DNA of 64,000 bases from Pseudoxanthomonas sp. PXM01. Lineage in GTDB: Bacteria > Pseudomonadota > Gammaproteobacteria > Xanthomonadales > Xanthomonadaceae. The stretch is from positions 1,426,001 to 1,490,000 of the forward strand of contig NZ_JACVAJ010000002.1 of NCBI RefSeq assembly GCF_014851815.1, in the 5' to 3' direction. Below, piece after piece: positions 17,856-25,025 of this stretch (within the stretch, counting starts at the first letter, position 1; each line of letters opens with the position of its first letter). Made by a program: the position numbers and the translations under genes. The notes beneath the pieces are model-generated. The model did no database searches. It had not been told where the DNA came from and saw only the letters and a list, made by a program, of their open reading frames with translations.

Positions 17856-19304
17856 CTACGTCTTGTCGTAGCGGAGAACCAGGCGACCAATCTCGGTCTG
17901 ACCCTGGTGCTGCAGGGGCGCGGTGGCGTCGCCCAGCGGGAACGGTAGCGCGATGTCTTCGTGGCCGCCGTGCTCGCGTGCGGCTTCCACGCGCAACACG
18001 TAACGCCCGGCGGGCATCGCCTGCCCACGGTCGTCGCGACCGTCCCATGCCAGTGTGTACTGGCCAGGCGCGCGCGTCGGGCGCGCGATGCCGAGCGCGC
18101 CGGCCGGATCATTGCGGCCGTAGTGCCGCCACCAGCGTGGCAGCTCGCTCAACCAGCGCGAGCGGTCGCCGAGCACATGCAGCTGCCGCACGGCGCGCCC
18201 GTCCTCGTGCTCGATCCACACGGCGAGGTAGGGCTTCCGGTAGCGATCCACAGCGTTGACCGGGATCTCGTAATCGATCAGGACCGACGCACGCGGCGCG
18301 GACACCACGCCAGCGTCCAGTGCGGCCGGCCAGCGTGCCGACGCGAAAGGAATGCCGGCATCCGACACCACCAGGGCCGCCGCGCCTTCGATGCGGTCGA
18401 CCAGCGCGATGCCGTCGCGGATCGGCATCACCGTGAGCGCGGTCGCCAACGCATCGGCGGTGGCGGCATCCCGGGCGATGACGGTGGCGGCAGGCGCGTA
18501 GCTCAACGGCCAGCCCTCTTGCGGGTCGAGAATATGGCTCAACTGCCGTCGCCCGATCGTGTAGCCGCGACTGTGATGACCACTGGCCGCGATCGCCTGC
18601 GACGCGAGCCTCACGCGCGCGACACCGGGCTGGTTGTCGATCGGCCGCTTCGGATCGGCGACGTCGACGTGCCAGACGTCGCTCCCCTCCGGACGACCCC
18701 AGTAGACGGCATCGCCGCCGATATCGATGCGGATGCCGGTCGCCTTGGGCGCGGTGCGGCGCGCGCTCGCGAGCGCGCGATCCAGGATGTAGCCCTTGGC
18801 GATGCCGTCGACGTCGAAGCGCAGGCCGAGCGCCGGATCGAGCGCGCCCTTCGCCGGTACCGGCAAGGTCGCCAGTGCGCGCGCCTGTCGGCGCAGGCCT
18901 GCTCGTTCGGGCAGGCGATCGTCGGCATCCGCCTGCCGCCATTGCGCGATCAGCGCACCGAGACGGCAGCTGAAGGCCCCGTTGGTTTCAGCGCGCCAGT
19001 GTTCGCAACGCGCCAGCACCTCGACCACGGCCTCGGGCAGGCGTTCGGCAGGAAGATGGCCGTCGTTGTAGCGGGACAAGGCGCTGTCTCCGCGCCAGGT
19101 GCTGAGCTGCGATTCGAGACGGGCGATTTCGTGCAGCGCAGCGTCGACGGCGCGCGACGCGCGCGTGCCATCGCCATCGATCCGCATCTCGAACGACGTG
19201 CCCAGCACGCCTTCGCGCTGCACCTGTACGGGCGCGGCGGCCAGCCCGCAACTGGCCAACGCCAGCCACAGGCCGATCCCCCGGCACATCGTCGACGGTC
19301 GCAT
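17856..19304 (-). CDS. ApbE-like FAD:protein FMN transferase fused to a DUF2271 domain
   Basis: The first 300 residues after a signal peptide form an ApbE domain: 'LESQLSTWRGDSALSRYN', 'LRFDVDGIAKGYILD' and 'RIDIGGDAVYWG'. ApbE enzymes attach FMN to Thr or Ser of partner proteins in the periplasm. The last 150 residues ('VLIDYEIPVNAVDRYRKPY' onward, ending 'RLVLRYDKT') form a DUF2271 domain, often a separate neighbouring gene in iron-uptake clusters. Here the two are one 482-residue protein. The start at 19304 gives a sound signal peptide; Met6 (19289) is an alternative. The likely FMN acceptor, for example a PepSY reductase, is not in this window. Confidence 0.88.
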   Translation of the reverse strand: MRPSTMCRGIGLWLALASCGLAAAPVQVQREGVLGTSFEMRIDGDGTRASRAVDAALHEIARLESQLSTWRGDSALSRYNDGHLPAERLPEAVVEVLARCEHWRAETNGAFSCRLGALIAQWRQADADDRLPERAGLRRQARALATLPVPAKGALDPALGLRFDVDGIAKGYILDRALASARRTAPKATGIRIDIGGDAVYWGRPEGSDVWHVDVADPKRPIDNQPGVARVRLASQAIAASGHHSRGYTIGRRQLSHILDPQEGWPLSYAPAATVIARDAATADALATALTVMPIRDGIALVDRIEGAAALVVSDAGIPFASARWPAALDAGVVSAPRASVLIDYEIPVNAVDRYRKPYLAVWIEHEDGRAVRQLHVLGDRSRWLSELPRWWRHYGRNDPAGALGIARPTRAPGQYTLAWDGRDDRGQAMPAGRYVLRVEAAREHGGHEDIALPFPLGDATAPLQHQGQTEIGRLVLRYDKT

Positions 19305-19323
19305 CCCCACGCGATCCCTCTGC

Positions 19324-20226
19324 TCAGTTCGCGGCGGGCCGTTCGGTCCGCGCAGGCGGCGGCAGCTTGGCGTCCGCGGGGTCCACCACGCCATCGTGGT
19401 TGCGGTCGGCCGCATCGAAGGTCCGCTTGCCCGACACCTGGTACTCGGCGAACGTCATCTTGCCGTCCTTGTCGGTGTCCAGCGCGCCGAAGCGCACGCG
19501 CGTCTGCTTGTCCGAACCGCCGGTCTGGGTGGCGATATGGCGATCGAGACGGTCCTCGTACTCGGCCAGGTATTCGTCCTGGGTCAGGCGACCGTCGTTG
19601 TTGGCATCCGTGCGCGTGAACTGGGCGGCGCGCGCGTGGTCGAACTCGCCACGCTCCACCTTGCCGTCGCCATTGCCGTCGTACAGCGCCAGGAAGCCCT
19701 CGGCCGTGTGGCTGCTGGGCAACGCCAGGCGACTGGGCCGGCGATCGAAACGCGCAGCAGCTTCCGTCGTCTTCTCGCCGCCGTCCTTTCCTTCCGCCTT
19801 GCCGGCGAGGGCTTTCTGTCCTTCGCTCCAGACGCGTTCGCCGGACGCATCGAACTCGGCGCGCGAGACGTGCCCGTCCTTGTCCGTGTCCAGCGCGGTG
19901 AAGCGGCGCCTGGTCTGTTCGACCTGTTCGCCGCGCCCCTGCTCCATCTCCTCGCGCATGCGGTCTTCGAACTCCTGCACGTACTCTTCCACGTCGACCG
20001 TGCCGTCGCCGTTGGCGTCGGTCGCATCGAAGCGTGCACGGCGGAAGGCGTCGAATTCCTCCCACGTCAGGCGGCCATCGGCATTCGCGTCATGCTGCGC
20101 GATGAAGGCTGTGATGTTGTTGCCATGACCGCCGACCAGCGGGCGCGGGGCGGGCGATTGCTGGGCGACGGCGGGAGCGGACAGCAGCGCGCAGAGGCAC
20201 GCGCCGGCAAGCAGGCCAGGTTTCAT
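19324..20226 (-). CDS. Exported EF-hand calcium-binding protein
   Basis: The 300-residue protein has a signal peptide and at least six EF-hand loops of the D-x-D-x-D-G type: 'DANADGRLTWEEF', 'DANGDGTVDVEEY', 'DTDKDGHVSRAEF', 'DGNGDGKVERGEF', 'DANNDGRLTQDEY' and 'DTDKDGKMTFAEY'. A partial loop 'DRNHDGVVDPAD' sits at the end. It probably binds Ca2+ in the periplasm. The start at 20226 was preferred to the in-frame ATG at 20232 because GGAG then stands six bases upstream. It lies between DUF4198 and ApbE genes and is 19 bases from the latter, which supports one operon. Confidence 0.9.
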   Translation of the reverse strand: MKPGLLAGACLCALLSAPAVAQQSPAPRPLVGGHGNNITAFIAQHDANADGRLTWEEFDAFRRARFDATDANGDGTVDVEEYVQEFEDRMREEMEQGRGEQVEQTRRRFTALDTDKDGHVSRAEFDASGERVWSEGQKALAGKAEGKDGGEKTTEAAARFDRRPSRLALPSSHTAEGFLALYDGNGDGKVERGEFDHARAAQFTRTDANNDGRLTQDEYLAEYEDRLDRHIATQTGGSDKQTRVRFGALDTDKDGKMTFAEYQVSGKRTFDAADRNHDGVVDPADAKLPPPARTERPAAN

Positions 20227-20251
20227 GGACATCTCCGGAGAAGTGGGGGAA

Positions 20252-21052
20252 TTACTGTTCGAGCACGCGGAACGTCAGCGTGTAGCTGTTGCTGTACTCG
20301 TCGACCGGCGCGCCGGCGGGCGCCTTGGTGCGATGGCGCGTCAGCGCGAGCCAGGTGCCGGCGCGTTCCAGCTTGACGCTGGCCTTGCCCTGCGCATCGG
20401 TCAGCACCGTCACCACCTGCGGCTTGCGGTCCGAGGTCCACACCGCTTCGGTGATCTCGACCTTCTGGTCGGCCAGCGGTGCGCCGTCGTACTGCACGGT
20501 GAAATCGAACGTCTCGCCGACGAACAGATCATTGGGATGGGTGGTCGGCACGAGTTCGATGCCCTTGCCGCGCGCCTGCAGCGCCTTGCCGCCGGGCTCG
20601 CCGACGGTGACGAAGGTTTCCGCCAGCGTCAGCGACTGGAAGTTGGAGATCACCTTGGCACCCGCCGGGATCTTCGCCGCCGGGTCGCGTGAGCTTTCCT
20701 GCTTGCCGTTGAGTTCCCAGGTACGGAACAGCGCGCCCAGGCGTGGTCCGGTGCTGAAGCGGTAGGTGCCCGTCGCGCCTTTCGGCAGTGTGTGCTCGGC
20801 GACGGCGCGGACCTTCAGCAGCTGCACGGCGTCCAGCGCGGCTTCCTTGCCATCGGGGCCGATGACGGTGAACCGGCTGTTGTCGAACACCGTTTCGGGA
20901 ACGAAGAAGGTTTCGGCGAACGCAGCATCCAGCGCGACGGTGTCGCCCGCGCGCGGTGCGAAGGTGCTCGGCGCGAGATAGGGCGTGTGGGCGGAAGCGG
21001 TTGCGGCGAATGCGCAGGCGAAAATGCCGGCGAAGAGGGGCGCCAGTCTCAT
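20252..21052 (-). CDS. Periplasmic DUF4198-domain protein (metal-uptake associated)
   Basis: The 266-residue protein has a signal peptide ending 'ATASA' and starts its mature part with 'HTPYLAPSTFAPRAGDTV', the N-terminal His being typical of DUF4198 (CbiK/NikK-like periplasmic) proteins. The body is Ig/carboxypeptidase-regulatory-like beta-sandwich material ('GETFDFTVQYDGAPLADQKV', 'VLTDAQGKASVKLERAG'). Such proteins accompany nickel, cobalt or iron uptake and are thought to present metal or to assist outer-membrane receptors. It is the first gene of the minus-strand block ending in the heme-type receptor, and the likely promoter lies in 21053-21278. Confidence 0.85.
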   Translation of the reverse strand: MRLAPLFAGIFACAFAATASAHTPYLAPSTFAPRAGDTVALDAAFAETFFVPETVFDNSRFTVIGPDGKEAALDAVQLLKVRAVAEHTLPKGATGTYRFSTGPRLGALFRTWELNGKQESSRDPAAKIPAGAKVISNFQSLTLAETFVTVGEPGGKALQARGKGIELVPTTHPNDLFVGETFDFTVQYDGAPLADQKVEITEAVWTSDRKPQVVTVLTDAQGKASVKLERAGTWLALTRHRTKAPAGAPVDEYSNSYTLTFRVLEQ

Positions 21053-21278
21053 GTGCGGGTCCTGTCAGGCGGTGAATCGCTGGCGGGACCGGGAGAGACG
21101 GCCGAATGCTGGCTTCGGCGGAAAGTATGAACAGAAACGGAGAAAGTGACAAGCGAGTGAACACCCGACCGGACGCCGGGGCAACGCGCCTGCGTATCGG
21201 AAGTCACGCGCTTCGCACCTGCCCCCTCGGGTCGACGGCACCCGCACCGCGCATGCCGACAAGGCGAGCGCTGCTCGC

Positions 21279-22091
21279 TTACAACATCGAGCCGACGACG
21301 TCCGAGCCGAGCGACAGGACGGAATCCACCGGCACGACACGCGGGTCGATCAGGACGCTGCCCGGTGGCAGCGTGGTCTTGTTCGTGATGGCCCAGGGCG
21401 AGGTTTCCATCGGCCAGCCGATATGGCGATAGTCGGTGTCGCCCTTCATGTCGCGAGGCCAGAACGTCACCAGCACGCGCACCTCGCGCGGGTAGGTGGC
21501 GACACCCGCCTGCGTCGAGCCGGCAACGAAGCTCCAGCGCCGTGCGGCGGCGATACTGGTCTGCTCGAAGCGCTCACGCCATGTCGCACGGATGCCTGCA
21601 TCCTTGATGTGCGTCAGCACGGTGGCATCCGTGATCGATGCATCCTCCACATGCCCTTGCGCATCCAGCCGGAGTTGCAGCAGGACGCGCGCGCCCGCGC
21701 GCGCCTCCAGCAGCATGCGCGGATAGTCCGGCGGTACTGCGCCGGGCGTGAGCGTCGGCGTGCCGAACCACGCCTGCGTCAACCGCAGACCGTAGCCTCC
21801 CGACAACGGCACCGCCTCCAGCGCCAGCCGCACGTCGGTATCTCCGTCAACCGGTCGCCCGTGCGACCCCGTCGCGGCGAACCGCCACGCGGCCACACCG
21901 CGCTGCACCTGCGCTGCAACCTGTGCGTTCAGCGCCGGGTCCGGCGTGAATCCCACCTTCGCTCCGTCCGCCCCGATGTGCAGCGTGCCCGATGCTTCCA
22001 GGCGGATCGGATCGCCCTCCGCTGCCTGCGCTGCCATTCCCATCGCTAGGCACGCAAGCAGTCCCAAGGTACGGATGCGGGATCTCTTCAA
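21279..22091 (-). CDS. Exported protein with TonB C-terminus-like domain, array member 1
   Basis: The 270-residue protein has a signal peptide ('LGLLACLAMGMAAQA') and then two TonB-C-like halves. The second reads 'PPDYPRMLLEARAGARVLLQLRLDAQG'. It ends in 'AARRWSFVAGS' followed by a tail of about 70 residues. The start is TTG (22091), overlapping the TGA stop of the upstream paralogue as TTGA, which suggests translational coupling. It is the most diverged of four tandem paralogues: it lacks the 'RKQ(I/A)E.SM' opening found in the others. There is no membrane anchor or Pro-rich spanner, so it is not a classical TonB energy transducer. Confidence 0.75.
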   Translation of the reverse strand: MKRSRIRTLGLLACLAMGMAAQAAEGDPIRLEASGTLHIGADGAKVGFTPDPALNAQVAAQVQRGVAAWRFAATGSHGRPVDGDTDVRLALEAVPLSGGYGLRLTQAWFGTPTLTPGAVPPDYPRMLLEARAGARVLLQLRLDAQGHVEDASITDATVLTHIKDAGIRATWRERFEQTSIAAARRWSFVAGSTQAGVATYPREVRVLVTFWPRDMKGDTDYRHIGWPMETSPWAITNKTTLPPGSVLIDPRVVPVDSVLSLGSDVVGSML

Positions 22092-22954
22092 GCGCCATCC
22101 AGTGGTGTCAGCAGCTTCGGGCCACGCGTATTGCCTGCGAGGTGCACACCGCCATCGGCCAGCGCCTCCGGCGAGAAGCCTGGCGCCTCATCCGCGGGAG
22201 CCCACGCCGGGCTCATGCGCGGGCCGGGAATGTAGACCGCCCATTTTCCATAGCGCCGCGCTTCGCCGAAATTGAAGTCCACCGGCACGCGCACGACCCA
22301 GTAGGGCTGCGTGGCCTGGGCGCCCACGGTGGGCGGAGCGAAGGTCCACTTTCGGGCTGCCGCCATCGCTGCACGGGCAAAGCGGTCGCGATGCTGGTTC
22401 ATCTGGGACTCGTTGGCGACGATCCGCAGGTTGACCTGTTCGGCGATCACGTCGCCGACGGTGCCGTCGCGCTCGATCTTGAGCAGAAGATAGGCCGTCC
22501 CTTGCACGCCCCCCTGCGCCGCCGCCATCGGGTACCCCGGCGGCCTCATCTGCTTCGCGCTGACGCGCTCTGCCTCCGGCATCGCTTCATAGTCGCCGAA
22601 GTCGGCGCCGCGAATCGATATCTCCATCTGGCCATCACCCAAGGACCTGCCCACCAGCAGCGCACTCATGCGCGTCAGCGCGCGGCGCGGCTGTCCATCC
22701 ACCATCACCGGCTCGAAGCGCCAGGTCGCGACATTGCGGCCGACGAAGGCAGGAATGCCATCGGGCAATTTTTCCGGCGTATCCAGTTCCACGCTTTCGA
22801 CGCTTCCGTCGACCGCGATGCTGATCGATCCGGTCACCCGCATGCTGGCTTCCGCCTGCTTGCGGACGGCGCCGGCGTTCTGCGCCCCTGCCCCGGGAGC
22901 CCATGCCAGCGCCAGCACCAGAAGCCACATCACCCACGTGTTCCGCTGTCCCAT
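22088..22954 (-). CDS. Exported protein with TonB C-terminus-like domain, array member 2
   Basis: The 288-residue protein has a signal peptide (after 'WAPGAGAQ'), the paralogue signature 'AVRKQAEASMRVTGSI' (about 28-43), and two related beta-rich halves. The first ends 'VATWRFEPVMVDGQPR'. The second runs 'PPGYPMAAAQGGVQGTAYLLL' to 'AARKWTFAPP', as in TonB C-terminal domains. A shared tail 'YGKWAVYIPGPR' then 'LLTPLDGA' marks the family. The start at 22954 was chosen over the in-frame 23029 because it opens the signal peptide. It shares an 89%-identical upstream segment with member 4. Confidence 0.8.
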   Translation of the reverse strand: MGQRNTWVMWLLVLALAWAPGAGAQNAGAVRKQAEASMRVTGSISIAVDGSVESVELDTPEKLPDGIPAFVGRNVATWRFEPVMVDGQPRRALTRMSALLVGRSLGDGQMEISIRGADFGDYEAMPEAERVSAKQMRPPGYPMAAAQGGVQGTAYLLLKIERDGTVGDVIAEQVNLRIVANESQMNQHRDRFARAAMAAARKWTFAPPTVGAQATQPYWVVRVPVDFNFGEARRYGKWAVYIPGPRMSPAWAPADEAPGFSPEALADGGVHLAGNTRGPKLLTPLDGA

Positions 22955-22966
22955 ACGTCCTCCTGC

Positions 22967-23041
22967 ATCCCTGGAAGCAAGCCCGCCCCGGGCCCGTCCG
23001 CCGCATACTAGCCCCGCGTGGTGGTACATGCACCGTAGTGG
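22967..23041. repeat. Direct repeat copy A: duplicated promoter and start of the antiporter gene
   Basis: These 75 bases match 24951-25025 with eight mismatches by my alignment. The segment includes ATGCACCGTAGTGG (23028 onward), a relict of the antiporter's first codons ATGCACGGTAGTGG at 25012. The antiporter's putative -10 TACTAT reads TACTAG here. No antiporter reading frame follows. Confidence 0.85.
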
Positions 23042-23084
23042 CCAGGCGCTGGCACGGATATCCCGACCGCTGCCTCGCGGTGAT

Positions 23085-23960
23085 TCAGGAGTCGCCGCCC
23101 AGTGGCGTCAGCAGGCGCAATCCCTTGCCCAACGGATAGAGCCCGCCCGCCAACAGGGCCTCGGGGCTTTCGTCCGCACCTTGCTGACCCTCCTGCGCCC
23201 ACGGGATCGGCTCCCGCGGTCCGGGAACGTAAGCGAGCCATTCCCCGTAACCGGGCTGCTTGGCGCCGAAGAACTCGTAGTCGACCGGCACGCGCACGGA
23301 CAGGAACCCGGCCTGCCGCAGCTCCTCGCTTGCCGATACGGAGAAGGACCACTTCCTGGCCGCGACAACGGCAGCGCGGGACAGCGTTCCCCGCATCCGT
23401 TTCATCTCGCTCTCGCTGCCCACCGTTCTCAGGTTGACCTGCTCGACAGCGACATCCTGCACCAGGCCTTCCGGTCCGACCTTCACTACCAGGTAGACCG
23501 TGCCGCGCGCGTTCATTTCCAGGGCCGCCATCGGATAGTTGGGCGGCTGCATGGAGATCGGCTTGATCGCATCGGGTTCCTGCTGGCGCTCCTCCGGCGT
23601 CATCGCCTCCTTGCCGAAGTAGCCGCTGCGGATGCCCACCCTGTAGCTGCCGTCATCCAGCTTCTTGGCCACCACCAGCAGGCTCATGCGCGCCTTGGCT
23701 CGTCTCGCCACGCCGTCCACGAGCACGGGCTCGAACTTCCAGGCCGGCCCGGAACCTTCCACGAGCGTGGTCACCACGTCCGGCAACTTGTCGCGCTGGT
23801 CGACCTCCAGCGTGCTGACGCTGCCATCGCGCTCGATCAGGATCGATCCGGTGACCAGCATGCTGGCCTCGATCTGCTTGCGGACGGCGCGTGAACTGCC
23901 CGCCAGCGCCGGCATGCAGAGCAGTACCAGCAACAGGCCCAGCCCCAGACGCATCTTCAT
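23085..23960 (-). CDS. Exported protein with TonB C-terminus-like domain, array member 3
   Basis: The 291-residue protein has a signal peptide ('LGLLLVLLCMPALA'), the opening 'AVRKQIEASMLVTGSI', and two TonB-C-like halves. The second runs 'PPNYPMAALEMNARGTVYLVV' to 'AARKWSFSVS'. The tail 'YGEWLAYVPGPREP' and 'GLRLLTPLGGDS' is shared with members 2 and 4. The ATG at 23960 was chosen because AAGGAG lies six bases upstream; an ATG directly before it (23963) is possible. The reading frame stays open upstream to about 24707, but that part is antisense-type low-complexity sequence overlapping member 4 and is not believed. Confidence 0.8.
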   Translation of the reverse strand: MKMRLGLGLLLVLLCMPALAGSSRAVRKQIEASMLVTGSILIERDGSVSTLEVDQRDKLPDVVTTLVEGSGPAWKFEPVLVDGVARRAKARMSLLVVAKKLDDGSYRVGIRSGYFGKEAMTPEERQQEPDAIKPISMQPPNYPMAALEMNARGTVYLVVKVGPEGLVQDVAVEQVNLRTVGSESEMKRMRGTLSRAAVVAARKWSFSVSASEELRQAGFLSVRVPVDYEFFGAKQPGYGEWLAYVPGPREPIPWAQEGQQGADESPEALLAGGLYPLGKGLRLLTPLGGDS

Positions 23961-24073
23961 CATTCGCTCCTTCGTAGTGATACGCGAGCCGTCGACGCCC
24001 ATCGGCATCCATCGCTTCCGTCCGCCCCGTTCTCCGACCGGGTGTACGCCATCATCCCCTGACGAGCGCACCG

Positions 24074-24937
24074 TCATCCTTCGCCGGCGAGCGGCGTCAG
24101 GAGACGGAGGGCGTGCCTGTCCAGCACCCCCACCATGCCGTTTGCCAACGCTTCCGGCGAACTCTGCGTCAGTTCTGCGTCGACCCAGTCCGCCGTCGTG
24201 CGCGGTCCGGGAACATAAGCCACCCAGCGCCCGTAGCGGGACTCCATGCGACCCATCGTGTAGTCCACCGGTACCCGCATCGTCCAGTAATCGGCAGCAC
24301 CCGAGTCGACCTGGCTTGGCGGAGTGAAGGACCAGCCCCGCGCCGCCTGCACCGCGGAGGCGGCGAACGACTGGCGCATGCGCTCCATCTCGGGTGCAGT
24401 GGCCAGGATGCGCAGGTTGACCTGTTCGGCGAAGGCCTCCTCGACGCGGCCATCCCGGCCGACCTTCAGGATCAGGTAGACGCTGCCGGACGCGCCCGCC
24501 CGCGCCATCGCGGCCGGATAACGCGGCGGCATCATCCTGCCGTTGTCGGAAGAGCTCTCTTCCACCGTACTGAAGGCATAGAAGGACGCCGCCTGCACGC
24601 GCATCTCGTAGCCCCCCGCCTCCTGTTTCCTGGCCACCAGCAGGACACGCATCTTGTTGCGGGCACGTACCGGGCGGCCTTCGTGCTGCAATGGCTTGAA
24701 CTCCCACGCCGGGATCTGCTGCTGCAGGAACGCAACGACACCAGGCGGAAGCTCGTCCGTCCTATCCAGCGTGTGTGCGATGACGCCACCATGCTCGCTG
24801 ACGGTGATCTCGCCCGTCACCGCCATGCTCATTTCGATCTGCTTGCGCATCGCGCCGACCCCTTGCGCGTATACGCCCTGCGTCCATGCCAGCAGGCATG
24901 TCGCGAACAGGACCGCGAAACCGACCGTCCGCCTCAT
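24074..24937 (-). CDS. Exported protein with TonB C-terminus-like domain, array member 4
   Basis: The 287-residue protein has a signal peptide (cut near 'GVYAQ'). Residues 30-105 form a first, weaker TonB-C-like half ('MRKQIEMSMAVTGEITV', 'IPAWEFKPLQHEGRPVR'). Residues 136-207 form the clearer one ('PPRYPAAMARAGASGSVYLI', then 'ILKVGRDGRV', 'AARGWSFTPP'). It is first in the array and divergent from the antiporter at 25012, with 74 bases between the two starts. Its promoter region is the parent of direct-repeat copy A. Function is unknown; the fold suggests binding to TonB-box peptides or cell-wall material, which is only inference. Confidence 0.8.
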   Translation of the reverse strand: MRRTVGFAVLFATCLLAWTQGVYAQGVGAMRKQIEMSMAVTGEITVSEHGGVIAHTLDRTDELPPGVVAFLQQQIPAWEFKPLQHEGRPVRARNKMRVLLVARKQEAGGYEMRVQAASFYAFSTVEESSSDNGRMMPPRYPAAMARAGASGSVYLILKVGRDGRVEEAFAEQVNLRILATAPEMERMRQSFAASAVQAARGWSFTPPSQVDSGAADYWTMRVPVDYTMGRMESRYGRWVAYVPGPRTTADWVDAELTQSSPEALANGMVGVLDRHALRLLTPLAGEG

Positions 24938-24950
24938 TGCGCCCCCCCAT

Positions 24951-25025
24951 ATCCCTGGAAGTGAGCCCGGCCCGGGCCCGTGCGCCGCATACTATCCCCG
25001 CGAGGTGATACATGCACGGTAGTGG
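24951..25025. repeat. Direct repeat copy B: intact promoter and start of the antiporter gene
   Basis: This is the functional copy of the 75-base repeat whose relict is at 22967-23041. It holds a putative plus-strand -10 TACTAT (24990-24995), the ATG of the antiporter (25012) and the upstream region of array member 4 on the other strand. Confidence 0.85.

Noticed and set aside
23961..24707. In-frame upstream extension of TonB-C array member 3
   Set aside because: It overlaps member 4, has low-complexity composition, and would bury the signal peptide.
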